From NCBI GenBank assembly GCA_937895825.1, contig CALBKP010000109.1, positions 1-25,367 on the forward strand: a DNA stretch of 25,367 nt, given 5' to 3'. Made by a program: the position numbers and the translations under genes. Origin of the DNA: an uncultured Alistipes sp. (GTDB lineage: Bacteria; Bacteroidota; Bacteroidia; Bacteroidales; Rikenellaceae). Below are positions 15,001-22,098 of this stretch, in pieces; within the stretch, counting starts at the first letter, position 1, and the number at the start of each line of letters is the position of its first letter. The notes beneath the pieces were generated by a model. It worked only from the letters and a program-made list of their open reading frames with translations. It was not told where the DNA came from and did no database searches.

Positions 15001-15611
15001 TTGTTCAGTCGAACGGCTATCTCGGAGCTTCGAACTTTATGTTCGTAAATGGCTCTTTGGTGCTCAATGGCAAGACGTATAGCAACGAGGTTGTCACGGC
15101 AGGTACGGCAACCATCGCCGTGTCGGGCGAGAACTATACGATCACCATCGTTGCTACTGTTGCAGGCAAGGAGTTCACTCTCCGCTATAACGGCCCTATC
15201 GGTGTGGATAATAGCGGCTCTGGCGGTGGCGATAATCCTGGTGGTGGTGATAACCCTGGCGGTGGCAACGACTCGGGCGATGGTGACATCGACTTCGACA
15301 TCAATGGCTGGCAGGGTGAGGCTGTATCGCTCGAGCTTTTGGATAAGGACTCTGGCCTCTACCAGTTCGCCGGTAGCGATGAATACGCCTATGTGATCTA
15401 CTCGCGCACCGACAGCTTGGCCGAGGGCATCTATAGCCTCACGGACTACACCGTGTTCTATAACACTCAGGGCTACCGCGACACGACGGCTATCGGAATG
15501 CCTATGAATACCCCGTATAGCGATGGTGTTCTCGAGGTTAAGGGCAACCAGTTTATCATCCGCACGACCGTCGATGGCCGCAAGGTTACTGCTACGGGTA
15601 ACGCTTTCTAA
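12042..15611 (+). CDS. Large modular fimbrillin-like surface lipoprotein with FnIII domain
   Basis: A 1189-residue lipoprotein with signal MKKLLKSLMIVAVAAMTF and lipobox FTAC (Cys21). The first about 270 mature residues (INFTANI...DDTRSGF, YKSEWDGGENIAV, IYAYSPA) resemble Mfa/FimB-type fimbrillin domains. Several beta-rich modules of 110-125 residues follow. Most share a GxYxxx...GxxxVxxxGxxYxIxVxAT...Y.G layout. One fibronectin type III domain sits at about 577-663 (LTWDAVANADRYEV, LDYDTEYTVRVVAYP). A Gly/Asp/Asn/Pro linker at about 1062-1085 is encoded by 18-bp repeats. A last module ends with VTATGNAF. The architecture suggests a surface adhesin or ligand-binding protein, not an enzyme. 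A small acidic protein gene precedes it and an intrinsic terminator follows. Confidence 0.85.
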   Translation: MKKLLKSLMIVAVAAMTFTACSEVDEQVDAVRRTAAINFTANINEDDTRSGFTDRVEVTDEEGNTTVKYKSEWDGGENIAVVLTSQSESKRVVATIAEAGAKASFSAEFEDPYEVGMIYAYSPAEAWVEGEYFSDGHMAAVIPTEQTPRANSVDPKAHLLYAQGPYYTNYEVPTTADLIFWHQSSYGKMTINHDVKIESLKIQLVGTTPYTNEAYNKTFTLDAKNVENNVFWFACDGLNASKFVVSAKCADGITYRKAVTIPEGRKLEFRSGHLSTFSVSGLSDAPISNSVIKGAWYSDVEYHLSVFNEDSALALDLALYCPTSVMKVVPEGTYPVVSYADFDEEGNYTETDNHYVMAAYSYAYANNGYGSSAVELKSGEVVVKHLEEGYHIVVEVVDNNGVAHSYEFAGIMNPSADWSSIGNPPIPWDDAEYDATLASLTGAFYEGTTEGYYASGDRFDLTFTTADPAYTVNLSLEVPMGQDTHGIIPEGIFTFGAEEGLVIADGATSYPTDADTLSVTAGTLSVAYNVTKNAYDFVLNVTNGLKTTIKVTATVERIATTTEWDVAILSPKDSVVKPLDTPVVESVVEGNKIALTWDAVANADRYEVTANGEVMYSGKITSCTLSGLDYDTEYTVRVVAYPASTATTLKESDPWTGYIRTAKKTTPDYEITLTGISSIEGNTIRFIGDNTADYMEIEFNPGLASIVAGSYEGVDVNPWTGTDYTNSSALEFNTYNESFFGFAQIPSEYPYYANADSYIDVAVLGGDYMFVANLYAYIDGGVKLIKYTYEGPLSVGGGWSEEFDGTIQSWTYTNTAWPTYYAVKGNGFSMELGFFNNYKDYIAKRETGYTIGDSSWYARYFSVRNLTINGVGQDLTPTYGSLMVNEGGAAGAIHDIDIELTINGTVYEFSYYGYINGEAIDGGNPDDEPEVPTLEPLDITMTSMSEGEALSNFYAYDFANNSNSSFRLLMLNDVATNTTIQAGTYSFVQSNGYLGASNFMFVNGSLVLNGKTYSNEVVTAGTATIAVSGENYTITIVATVAGKEFTLRYNGPIGVDNSGSGGGDNPGGGDNPGGGNDSGDGDIDFDINGWQGEAVSLELLDKDSGLYQFAGSDEYAYVIYSRTDSLAEGIYSLTDYTVFYNTQGYRDTTAIGMPMNTPYSDGVLEVKGNQFIIRTTVDGRKVTATGNAF
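15232..15276 (+). repeat. In-frame 18-bp tandem repeat encoding a Gly-rich linker
   Basis: Two complete 18-bp units (15232-15249 and 15250-15267) and a partial third encode GGGDNP-type repeats in the large lipoprotein. They form a flexible linker before its last domain. Copy number may vary by slippage without breaking the frame. Confidence 0.75.
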
Positions 15612-15632
15612 TCGGGCGTTATTGATATAATG

Positions 15633-15672
15633 GTTATGGCTACCTCACAAGGGTAGCCATAACTTCTTTCTT
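15633..15672 (+). terminator. Intrinsic terminator after the large lipoprotein
   Basis: GTTATGGCTACC (15633-15644) pairs perfectly with GGTAGCCATAAC (15652-15663) around a 7-nt loop, followed by the T-rich TTCTTTCTT. It lies 21 bp after the stop codon. Confidence 0.9.
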
Positions 15673-15733
15673 GCCACGACAAATATGTGAAGGTGGAGAT
15701 TACTTGAAAGATATACGATTATTTTAATTTCGG

Positions 15734-15764
15734 TTGATTATTCCAGTGTTTTTTGGTAACTTTG
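15734..15764 (+). promoter_or_regulatory. Promoter of lysS
   Basis: -33 TTG at 15734-15736 and -7 TAACTTTG at 15757-15764, 20 bp apart, with the lysS ATG 34 bp after the -7 element. This is a consensus Bacteroidetes promoter. Confidence 0.75.
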
Positions 15765-15797
15765 CCGCGTTGAATATAAATTATAAAACAATATACT

Positions 15798-17531
15798 ATG
15801 AACATCGAACTCAGTGAACAGGAAGTATTGCGCCGCCAGTCACTCAAGGCATTGCGCGAGCTTGGCATCAACCCCTACCCCGCAGCACGCTACGAGGTAA
15901 ACGCGAGCGCAAGGGAGATTGCCGAGAACTTCGACCCCGAAAAGGGTAACTATCAGGAGGTATCTATCGCCGGCCGCATCATGAGCCGCCGTATCATGGG
16001 CTCGGCATCGTTCTTCGAGCTTCAGGATGCTTCGGGACGTATTCAGGTCTACATCCGCCGCGATGACATCTGCCCCGAGGGTGATCCTACGCTCTATAAC
16101 ACAGTATTCAAGAAGCTCCTCGACATCGGTGACTTCATCGGCGTTGAGGGTTTCGCGTTCCATACAAACACAGGTGAATTGTCGGTACACTGCCGTAAGT
16201 TCACCGTGCTTTCAAAGTCTGTACGCCCCCTTCCTGTTGTAAAGCAGAAGGATGGCCAGATGTTCGACGCGCTGACCGACCCTGAGGTGCGCTATCGTCA
16301 GCGTTACCTCGACCTCGTGGTTAACCCCCACGTGAAGGATACCTTCGTTAAGCGCGCCAAGATCATGCAGACGATGCGCGACTTCTTCAACGAGCGTGGC
16401 TACTTGGAGGTGGAGACACCTATCCTCCAGCCAATCCCTGGTGGTGCTGCGGCACGTCCTTTCATCACGCACCACAACGCCCTCGACATCGACTTCTATA
16501 TGCGAATAGCTACGGAGCTATACCTCAAGCGTCTTATCGTTGGCGGCTTCGATGGTGTTTATGAGTTCGGCAAGAACTTCCGTAACGAGGGTATGGATCG
16601 CACACACAACCCCGAGTTTACATGCATGGAGATATACGTAGCTTACAAGGACTATATCTGGATGCAGGAGTTTACCGAGCAGATGTTGGAGCGCGTGGCA
16701 TTGGCCGTAAATGGCACAACAGACGTAGTGCTCGACGGCCACACAATCTCGTTCAAGGCACCATTTAAGCGCGTGACGATGACCGATGCTATCCGCGAGA
16801 AGACGGGCTACGACATCACCGGTCAGACCGAGGAGCAGCTACGCGAGGCCTGCAAGCATCTCAACGTCGAGATTGACGAGACGATGGGCAAGGGTAAGCT
16901 TATCGACGCTATCTTTGGTCAATACTGCGAGGGCGACCTCATCCAGCCTACGTTTGTTACAGACTATCCTATCGAGATGTCGCCACTATGTAAGCGTCAC
17001 CGCGACAATGAGGATCTCACGGAGCGTTTCGAGCTCTTCGTAAACGGCAAGGAGCTATGTAACGCCTACTCTGAGCTTAACGACCCCATCGACCAGCTCG
17101 AGCGTTTCGAGGAGCAGATGCGCCTCTCGGAGAAGGGCGACGACGAGGCAATGGTTATCGACATGGACTTCGTGCGTGCTCTGGAGTACGGTATGCCTTC
17201 ATGCTCAGGTATGGGTATCGGCATTGACCGCCTCACCATGTTCATGACAGGCGAGACCTCAATTCAGGATGTGCTCTTCTTCCCCACGATGCGCCCCGAG
17301 AAGAAGGTGGTAGCTGACGCTGAGGAGGTTTATACCGAGGCTGGCATCCCTCAGGAGTGGGTTGCCGTAATCCAAAAGATGGGTTACATCACACTCGAGT
17401 CGTTTAAGAACACTGCCACAACGGGCGGCATGAAGCTCTTTAACGACCTCTGCGGCTTCAACAAGAAGAACAAGCTCGGCCTTAGCACCGCCGAGATCAA
17501 GGCGTGGATCGAAAGCAACAAAGAGGCATAA
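15798..17531 (+). CDS. lysS: Lysyl-tRNA synthetase, class II
   Basis: 577 residues. An N-terminal OB-fold anticodon-binding domain covers about 55-150 (SIAGRIMSRRIMGSASFFELQD). The class II catalytic core follows. Motif 1 lies around LEVETPILQPIPGGAAARPF, motif 2 is FRNEGMDRTHNPEFT (from about residue 260), and motif 3 is GMGIGIDRLTMF (about 472). It attaches lysine to tRNA-Lys in the cytoplasm. The enzyme continues about 70 residues past the usual end (after LFFPTMRPEKK) with a predicted helical extension ending EIKAWIESNKEA. Long LysRS forms of this kind are common in Bacteroidetes. Own promoter upstream; tpiA follows 101 bp downstream, with a hairpin between. Confidence 0.97.
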   Translation: MNIELSEQEVLRRQSLKALRELGINPYPAARYEVNASAREIAENFDPEKGNYQEVSIAGRIMSRRIMGSASFFELQDASGRIQVYIRRDDICPEGDPTLYNTVFKKLLDIGDFIGVEGFAFHTNTGELSVHCRKFTVLSKSVRPLPVVKQKDGQMFDALTDPEVRYRQRYLDLVVNPHVKDTFVKRAKIMQTMRDFFNERGYLEVETPILQPIPGGAAARPFITHHNALDIDFYMRIATELYLKRLIVGGFDGVYEFGKNFRNEGMDRTHNPEFTCMEIYVAYKDYIWMQEFTEQMLERVALAVNGTTDVVLDGHTISFKAPFKRVTMTDAIREKTGYDITGQTEEQLREACKHLNVEIDETMGKGKLIDAIFGQYCEGDLIQPTFVTDYPIEMSPLCKRHRDNEDLTERFELFVNGKELCNAYSELNDPIDQLERFEEQMRLSEKGDDEAMVIDMDFVRALEYGMPSCSGMGIGIDRLTMFMTGETSIQDVLFFPTMRPEKKVVADAEEVYTEAGIPQEWVAVIQKMGYITLESFKNTATTGGMKLFNDLCGFNKKNKLGLSTAEIKAWIESNKEA

Positions 17532-17544
17532 CAGCCAACACGAT

Positions 17545-17573
17545 ACTCCCCACCTCACCTCGAGGAGGGGAGT
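17545..17573 (+). other. Hairpin between lysS and tpiA
   Basis: ACTCCCC (17545-17551) pairs with GGGGAGT (17567-17573), with CCTC/GAGG pairing inside the loop. No T-tract follows, so it is more likely an RNA-processing or attenuating hairpin than a full terminator. Confidence 0.5.
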
Positions 17574-17632
17574 AAGCGTTATGCCAGAATATAAGCACAA
17601 TAACAACTATACGTTTTTAAGAAAATAAGATT

Positions 17633-18388
17633 ATGAGAAAGAAGATTGTAGCAGGTAACTGGAAGATGAACACACTTCCGGCCGAGGGTGTTGAGTTGGC
17701 CAAGGGCGTAGCTGCTGGCCGTGGTGAGGTATGCGAGTGCGTTAACTTCATCGTATGTCCCCCCTTCACGCACCTGCAGAGCGTTATAGAGACCCTCAAG
17801 GGTACAGATATTGCCGTGGGTGCTCAGGATTGCGCCACGGAGGTTAAGGGTGCATACACTGGCGAGGTGGCAGCGTCGATGATCGCTGCGCTCGGTTGCA
17901 AGTATGTAATCCTCGGTCACTCGGAGCGTCGTCAGTATTATGGCGAGACATCGGAAACCCTCAATAAGAAGATGGCACGTGCCTATGAGAACAACCTCGT
18001 ACCTATCTACTGCGTTGGCGAGAACCTCGACGAGCGCGAGGCTGGCCGCCACTTCGACGTCGTAAAGCAGCAGATTGAGGAGGTGGTATTCAACCTCAGC
18101 GAGGAGCAGTTTGCAAAGCTCGTTATTGCCTACGAGCCCGTGTGGGCTATCGGCACTGGCAAGACCGCTACTGCTGAGCAGGCAGAGGAGATCCACGCAT
18201 ACATCCGCGAGGTGTTGCGCTCAAAGTTTGGTGCAGCGGCAGAGGAGTGCTCTATCCTCTACGGTGGCTCATGCAAGCCCTCGAACGCTGGTGAGATCTT
18301 CTCGAAGGAGAACGTAGACGGTGGCCTTATCGGTGGTGCAGCCCTCAAGGCTGAGGACTTCCTCGCTATCGGCAAGGCTTTTAACTAA
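17633..18388 (+). CDS. tpiA: Triosephosphate isomerase
   Basis: 251 residues of the usual TIM length. It interconverts dihydroxyacetone phosphate and glyceraldehyde 3-phosphate in glycolysis and gluconeogenesis, in the cytoplasm. Catalytic residues are all present: Lys11 in GNWKMN, His96 in LGHSERR, and Glu168 in YEPVWAIGTGK. The phosphate-binding loops are YGGS near residue 210 and GGLIGGAAL near the C-terminus. No separate promoter was seen in the 101-bp gap after lysS, so read-through from lysS is likely. A clear terminator follows. Confidence 0.98.
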   Translation: MRKKIVAGNWKMNTLPAEGVELAKGVAAGRGEVCECVNFIVCPPFTHLQSVIETLKGTDIAVGAQDCATEVKGAYTGEVAASMIAALGCKYVILGHSERRQYYGETSETLNKKMARAYENNLVPIYCVGENLDEREAGRHFDVVKQQIEEVVFNLSEEQFAKLVIAYEPVWAIGTGKTATAEQAEEIHAYIREVLRSKFGAAAEECSILYGGSCKPSNAGEIFSKENVDGGLIGGAALKAEDFLAIGKAFN

Positions 18389-18394
18389 TAGTAC

Positions 18395-18409
18395 GGGGTA
18401 TAATACCCC
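18395..18409. repeat. Small palindrome after tpiA
   Basis: GGGGTAT and ATACCCC flank a single base, forming a perfect palindrome just after the tpiA stop and before the stronger terminator. It may add to 3'-end structure. Confidence 0.4.
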
Positions 18410-18421
18410 ACACATCATGGT

Positions 18422-18462
18422 ATCGGAGCTATCATATCGGCTGATGGCTCCGATGCTTTTTT
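18422..18462 (+). terminator. Intrinsic terminator after tpiA
   Basis: ATCGGAGCTATCA (18422-18434) pairs with TGATGGCTCCGAT (18442-18454), 13 bp with one G-U pair and a 7-nt loop, followed by GCTTTTTTA. It ends the lysS-tpiA unit. Confidence 0.88.
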
Positions 18463-18525
18463 ATACGTTAGTCACTAAATATGTAAGATGTTGTAGGCGT
18501 GGGGCTATATTTCAAAAAAAATGGT

Positions 18526-18533
18526 TACTTTTG
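18526..18533 (+). promoter_or_regulatory. Promoter -7 element of nhaD
   Basis: TACTTTTG matches TAnnTTTG and lies 45 bp before the nhaD ATG, in the gap after the tpiA terminator. No clear -33 element at the expected distance. Confidence 0.5.
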
Positions 18534-18578
18534 TGACGATGTATGATAAATTTATAAACGAAAATAGATTTTCAGCCT

Positions 18579-19952
18579 ATGTTTTTCTACTACTTAATGC
18601 CCGTGATCTTCATTCTCGGCATCTTAGCTATTGCCTTTGAGGATGTCATAAAGATCAACAAGGCGGCGACGGCCGTAGGTATGTCTATCCTACTGTGGCT
18701 CATCTTCTTACTAAATGCAGAGCACTTCTTCGCGCTTGCGCCACACGCCAACCTTGATCTGCTTAGGGAGACATTCCCCGCCTTTAGTGAATTACCTTCC
18801 AGCGAGTTGGCATTCGAGTTTATCGAGTTTAAGCTCGTGCGTGGCCTCGGCGATGTTGCCACTACGCTCTTCTTCGTCCTTGGCTCTATGGCCATTATCG
18901 AAATTATCGACTCGCACGGTGGCTTTGGCGTAATATCACAGTCTATACGCGCTGGCCGTCTTCGCAAGTTGCTCTGGACACTCTGCATCCTTACATTCTT
19001 TATGTCTGTAATTCTGGGCAATCTCGCTACGGTTATCGTTATGATCGCCATTGCTCGTAAGCTTGTCCCCGAGCGTAACACACGACTTATCTTCAGCTCG
19101 ATGATCATCATAGCGTCAAATGCTGGAGGTTGCTGGTCACCTATCGGTGATGTTACCACGCTGTTGCTCTGGACGGGCGGTAACGTATCGGCCCTACACC
19201 AGATGAGTTCACTCGTTGTTCCCGCTATGGCGATGCTTGCTGTACCCCTCACATTTGCTACGTTTATGCTCCCGAAGGAGGCTACGGCTACACCCGTCGT
19301 TGTGAAGGGTGACACTCAGCCAAACGTCAGTCCCAAGACGCGCAAAACGGTACTTTACGTAGGACTTGGCTCACTGGCATTGGTGCCCGTGTTGCAGACA
19401 CTTATCCAGCTGCCTCCATTTATGGGCGTATTGCTCGGCTTGGTTGCTTTGTGGGCAATTACGGATCGTAAGTATGCCGACTCGGAGGATGAGGCTATGC
19501 AAAATCTGCGTGTTCACCGCGCCTTTGCACGCGTAGATGTGAGCACCGTGTTCTTCTTCCTCGGTATCTTGATGTCTGTTCAGGCACTCATCGTCACTGG
19601 TCAGCTCGGGATCCTTGCAAACTTCCTCAGCGACACCTTCACTAACGAGAATACCATCGCCGTAATTCTTGGCGTGCTATCGTCGTTCCTCGACAATGTA
19701 GCACTCGTATCGGCAACTATGGGTATGTATCCGCTCACAGAGGTTGGCACCTTTGCTGCCGATAGCTCGTTCTGGACACTCTTGGCCTTCTGCGCCGTAT
19801 GTGGCGGTAGCATCCTTATCATCGGCTCGGCTGCGGGCGTTACGGTTATGGGTATGGAGAAGATCTCGTTTGGCTACTACCTAAAGCGCTTCACCCCCAT
19901 CGTTCTGCTCGGTTTCTTCGCCGGCGTGCTGGTATACTCGCTACTGTTCTAA
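18579..19952 (+). CDS. nhaD: NhaD-type Na+/H+ antiporter
   Basis: A 457-residue inner-membrane protein with about 11-13 hydrophobic helices, in the ArsB/NhaD ion-transporter superfamily. Family features include the N-terminal FEDVIKINKAATAVGMS segment and GDVATTLFFVLGSMAIIEIIDSHGGF. NLATVIVMIA, SNAGGCWSPIGDVTTLLLW and SSFLDNVALVSATMGMYPL follow, the last resembling the conserved membrane D/N motif. It should expel Na+ (or Li+) in exchange for protons, protecting against salt and alkali. It is a single-gene unit bounded by the tpiA terminator and a two-way terminator shared with clpX. Confidence 0.93.
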   Translation: MFFYYLMPVIFILGILAIAFEDVIKINKAATAVGMSILLWLIFLLNAEHFFALAPHANLDLLRETFPAFSELPSSELAFEFIEFKLVRGLGDVATTLFFVLGSMAIIEIIDSHGGFGVISQSIRAGRLRKLLWTLCILTFFMSVILGNLATVIVMIAIARKLVPERNTRLIFSSMIIIASNAGGCWSPIGDVTTLLLWTGGNVSALHQMSSLVVPAMAMLAVPLTFATFMLPKEATATPVVVKGDTQPNVSPKTRKTVLYVGLGSLALVPVLQTLIQLPPFMGVLLGLVALWAITDRKYADSEDEAMQNLRVHRAFARVDVSTVFFFLGILMSVQALIVTGQLGILANFLSDTFTNENTIAVILGVLSSFLDNVALVSATMGMYPLTEVGTFAADSSFWTLLAFCAVCGGSILIIGSAAGVTVMGMEKISFGYYLKRFTPIVLLGFFAGVLVYSLLF

Positions 19953-19970
19953 AGGCGTTAGATATAATGC

Positions 19971-20002
19971 AAAATAGGCTACCTTGAGAGGTAGCCTATT
20001 TT
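19971..20002. terminator. Bidirectional terminator between nhaD and clpX
   Basis: AAAATAGGCTACC (19971-19983) pairs perfectly with GGTAGCCTATTTT (19990-20002) around a 6-nt loop. The A-run on one side and T-run on the other let it terminate both convergent genes. Confidence 0.92.
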
Positions 20003-20018
20003 GTTATGTAGCTGTGCG

Positions 20019-21287
20019 TTATGCCGCCTTGTCGATCTTCGACTTGGCGTAGTCGAGCGTTACGCGGAACTCCTTCACATCGCCCTCGGGCATATCGAAC
20101 ATAACATCCATCATTATCGCCTCGCATATCGAGCGCAGACCTCGTGCGCCGAGCTTAAACTCAATGGCCTTGTCGACGATGTAATCCAAGACATCATCGT
20201 CAAACGAGAGCTTTATATCGTCCAACGCCATAAGTGTCTCATACTGACGTATGATCGAGTTCTTCGGCTCGGTGAGTATCGAGCGTAGTGCCGCGCGCTC
20301 CAACGGCTCCATATAGGTCAATACTGGAAGACGGCCAATAAGCTCTGGTATAAGGCCGAATGAGCGTAGATCCTGCGGCTGAATATAGCTCATTATATTA
20401 CTCTCGTTAATGTGTTGTTTTGCCGACGTTCCATAGCCTATGGCGTTAGTGTTAAGGCGCATAGCAATCTTCTTCTCGATGCCGTCAAACGCACCACCAC
20501 AGATGAACAAGATGTTCGACGTGTCGACCTGGATATACTTCTGGTCGGGGTGCTTACGTCCACCCTGTGGTGGCACGTTAACAACCGTGCCCTCAAGAAT
20601 CTTGAGCAGCGCCTGCTGTACACCCTCGCCCGATACATCGCGCGTGATCGAGGGGTTGTCACCCTTACGTGCAATCTTGTCGATCTCGTCGATAAAGATG
20701 ATGCCGCGCTCGGCCGCTGCTACGTCGTAGTCGGCAGCCTGCAGCAGTCGCGAGAGTATGCTCTCAACATCTTCGCCCACATAGCCAGCCTGAGTGAGTG
20801 CCGTAGCATCGACAATAGAGAAGGGGACGTGCAGAAGGCGCGCGATGGTGCGAGCAAGGAGCGTCTTACCCGTACCCGTGGGACCCACAAGCACGATATT
20901 CGACTTATCCAACTCCACATCCTCGGTCTTACCTTTAGCGAGCAATCTTTTGTAGTGGTTATACACCGCCACCGACATATAGCGCTTAGCGGCATCCTGA
21001 CCTATGACGTAGTCGTCGAGGAAGCTCTTGATACGGTCGGGGCGAAGAAGGTCAGCCTTAGTAAGGGGCTTAAACTTCGAAACCGTCTTTCCCTTGCCCT
21101 TTGCAACATTAGCCCCTGCGATGATACCGTGCTCAGTAAGTAGCTCATAGCCGTGCTCTATGCATGACGAGCATATACACGAGCCATCTGCGCCGTTGAA
21201 CATCAACGGAGCCTCCTCTGCCGAGCATCCACAAAACGAGCAGCAATTACCCTTATGATCTGTTGATTTACGTGATTTCTGTGTCAT
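20019..21287 (-). CDS. clpX: ClpX, ATP-binding unfoldase subunit of ClpXP
   Basis: A 422-residue AAA+ unfoldase that recognises substrates and feeds them to ClpP. An N-terminal zinc-binding domain has CSFC (Cys16, Cys19) and CSSC (Cys39, Cys42). Walker A is GPTGTGKT (135-142). The pore loop is GYVGED (about 168-173) and Walker B is IIFIDEID (196-203). The ClpP-contacting loop reads IGYG (283-286), a Tyr variant of the usual IGF. A sensor-2 region LGARGLRSI is near the C-terminus. It starts 11 bp after the clpP stop, so the two are translated from one message that begins at the tig promoter. Convergent with nhaD. Confidence 0.97.
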   Translation of the reverse strand: MTQKSRKSTDHKGNCCSFCGCSAEEAPLMFNGADGSCICSSCIEHGYELLTEHGIIAGANVAKGKGKTVSKFKPLTKADLLRPDRIKSFLDDYVIGQDAAKRYMSVAVYNHYKRLLAKGKTEDVELDKSNIVLVGPTGTGKTLLARTIARLLHVPFSIVDATALTQAGYVGEDVESILSRLLQAADYDVAAAERGIIFIDEIDKIARKGDNPSITRDVSGEGVQQALLKILEGTVVNVPPQGGRKHPDQKYIQVDTSNILFICGGAFDGIEKKIAMRLNTNAIGYGTSAKQHINESNIMSYIQPQDLRSFGLIPELIGRLPVLTYMEPLERAALRSILTEPKNSIIRQYETLMALDDIKLSFDDDVLDYIVDKAIEFKLGARGLRSICEAIMMDVMFDMPEGDVKEFRVTLDYAKSKIDKAA

Positions 21288-21298
21288 CTATATCCTCC

Positions 21299-21964
21299 TT
21301 ATCCTCTCTTGGTAAGTACGTTATCAATAAGACCATACTCCTTAGCCTCGGTTGCCGTGAGCCAGTAGTCGCGGTCGGCATCGGCCTCGATCTTTGCGAT
21401 GTCCACGCCCGAGTGCTCAGCGAGAATCTCATATAGCTCACGCTTGGTCTTGGCAATCTCGCGTGCCGTAATCTCGATGTCCGAGGCCTGTCCCTGCACG
21501 CCACCGAGCGGCTGGTGAATCATCACGCGCGAATGTGGCAGTGCCGAGCGCTTACCCTGAGCGCCAGCCGTGAGAAGCACAGCACCCATCGAGGCGGCCA
21601 TGCCCGTACATATCGTAGCGACATCGGGGGTGATGAGCTGCATGGTGTCGTAGATACCCAAACCTGCCGATACTGAGCCACCAGGCGAGTTGATATATAG
21701 CTGAATATCCTTATCAGCATCTACCGACTGGAGGAACAATAGCTGTGCCTGGATGATATTGGCAGCATCGTCGTAGATAGGGGCTCCGAGGAAGATGATG
21801 CGATCCATCATCAGACGCGAGAAGACATCCATAGTGGCCACATTGAGCTGACGCTCCTCGATAATCGTGGGCGACACGTAGTTCGTAATCTCTGCACGGT
21901 AGTCGTGCATAGTCATCGAGTTGATGCCACAATGTAGACGGGCAAATTTATCAAATTCGTTCAT
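21299..21964 (-). CDS. clpP: ClpP, serine protease subunit of ClpXP
   Basis: 221 residues. The catalytic triad is Ser125 in GMAASMG, His150 in SRVMIHQP and Asp199 in DRDYW. The oligomerisation region INSPGGSVSAGLGIYD is normal. An N-terminal extension of about 25 residues precedes YVSPTIIEERQ and may be a propeptide. It forms a tetradecameric chamber that degrades proteins delivered by ClpX. It lies 134 bp downstream of tig and 11 bp upstream of clpX. No separate promoter was found between tig and clpP, but a strong hairpin lies there. Confidence 0.97.
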   Translation of the reverse strand: MNEFDKFARLHCGINSMTMHDYRAEITNYVSPTIIEERQLNVATMDVFSRLMMDRIIFLGAPIYDDAANIIQAQLLFLQSVDADKDIQLYINSPGGSVSAGLGIYDTMQLITPDVATICTGMAASMGAVLLTAGAQGKRSALPHSRVMIHQPLGGVQGQASDIEITAREIAKTKRELYEILAEHSGVDIAKIEADADRDYWLTATEAKEYGLIDNVLTKRG

Positions 21965-22033
21965 AACGTAGTCTTATTACTTGTGTATAGTTATCGTGCG
22001 CATCACGCGCGCGAGCTCTCCATCCTTATACGA

Positions 22034-22063
22034 CGATTCCCGAGCCGTTGTGCCCGGGAATCG
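22034..22063 (-). other. Hairpin between tig and clpP
   Basis: CGATTCCCG (22034-22042) pairs perfectly with CGGGAATCG (22055-22063), with 9 bp of stem. No T-tract follows on the minus strand. It may protect, process or attenuate the tig-clpPX message and so set the ratio of trigger factor to protease. Confidence 0.55.
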
Positions 22064-22098
22064 CGCATATTGCGGTTGTTACTCCGGCCTATTGAGGC

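Noticed and set aside
15232..15276. CRISPR-like or satellite repeat
   Set aside because: Only about 2.5 direct 18-bp units without spacers, in frame inside a gene; it encodes a Gly-rich linker.
18590..19315. 241-codon minus-strand frame
   Set aside because: Antisense to nhaD; no promoter or recognisable domain.
20412..21143. 243-codon plus-strand frame
   Set aside because: Antisense to clpX, whose domains are complete; composition is typical of a shadow frame.
21943..21950. Minus-strand TAAATTTG resembling a -7 element
   Set aside because: It lies inside the clpP coding region after the start codon, with no matching -33 element; probably chance.
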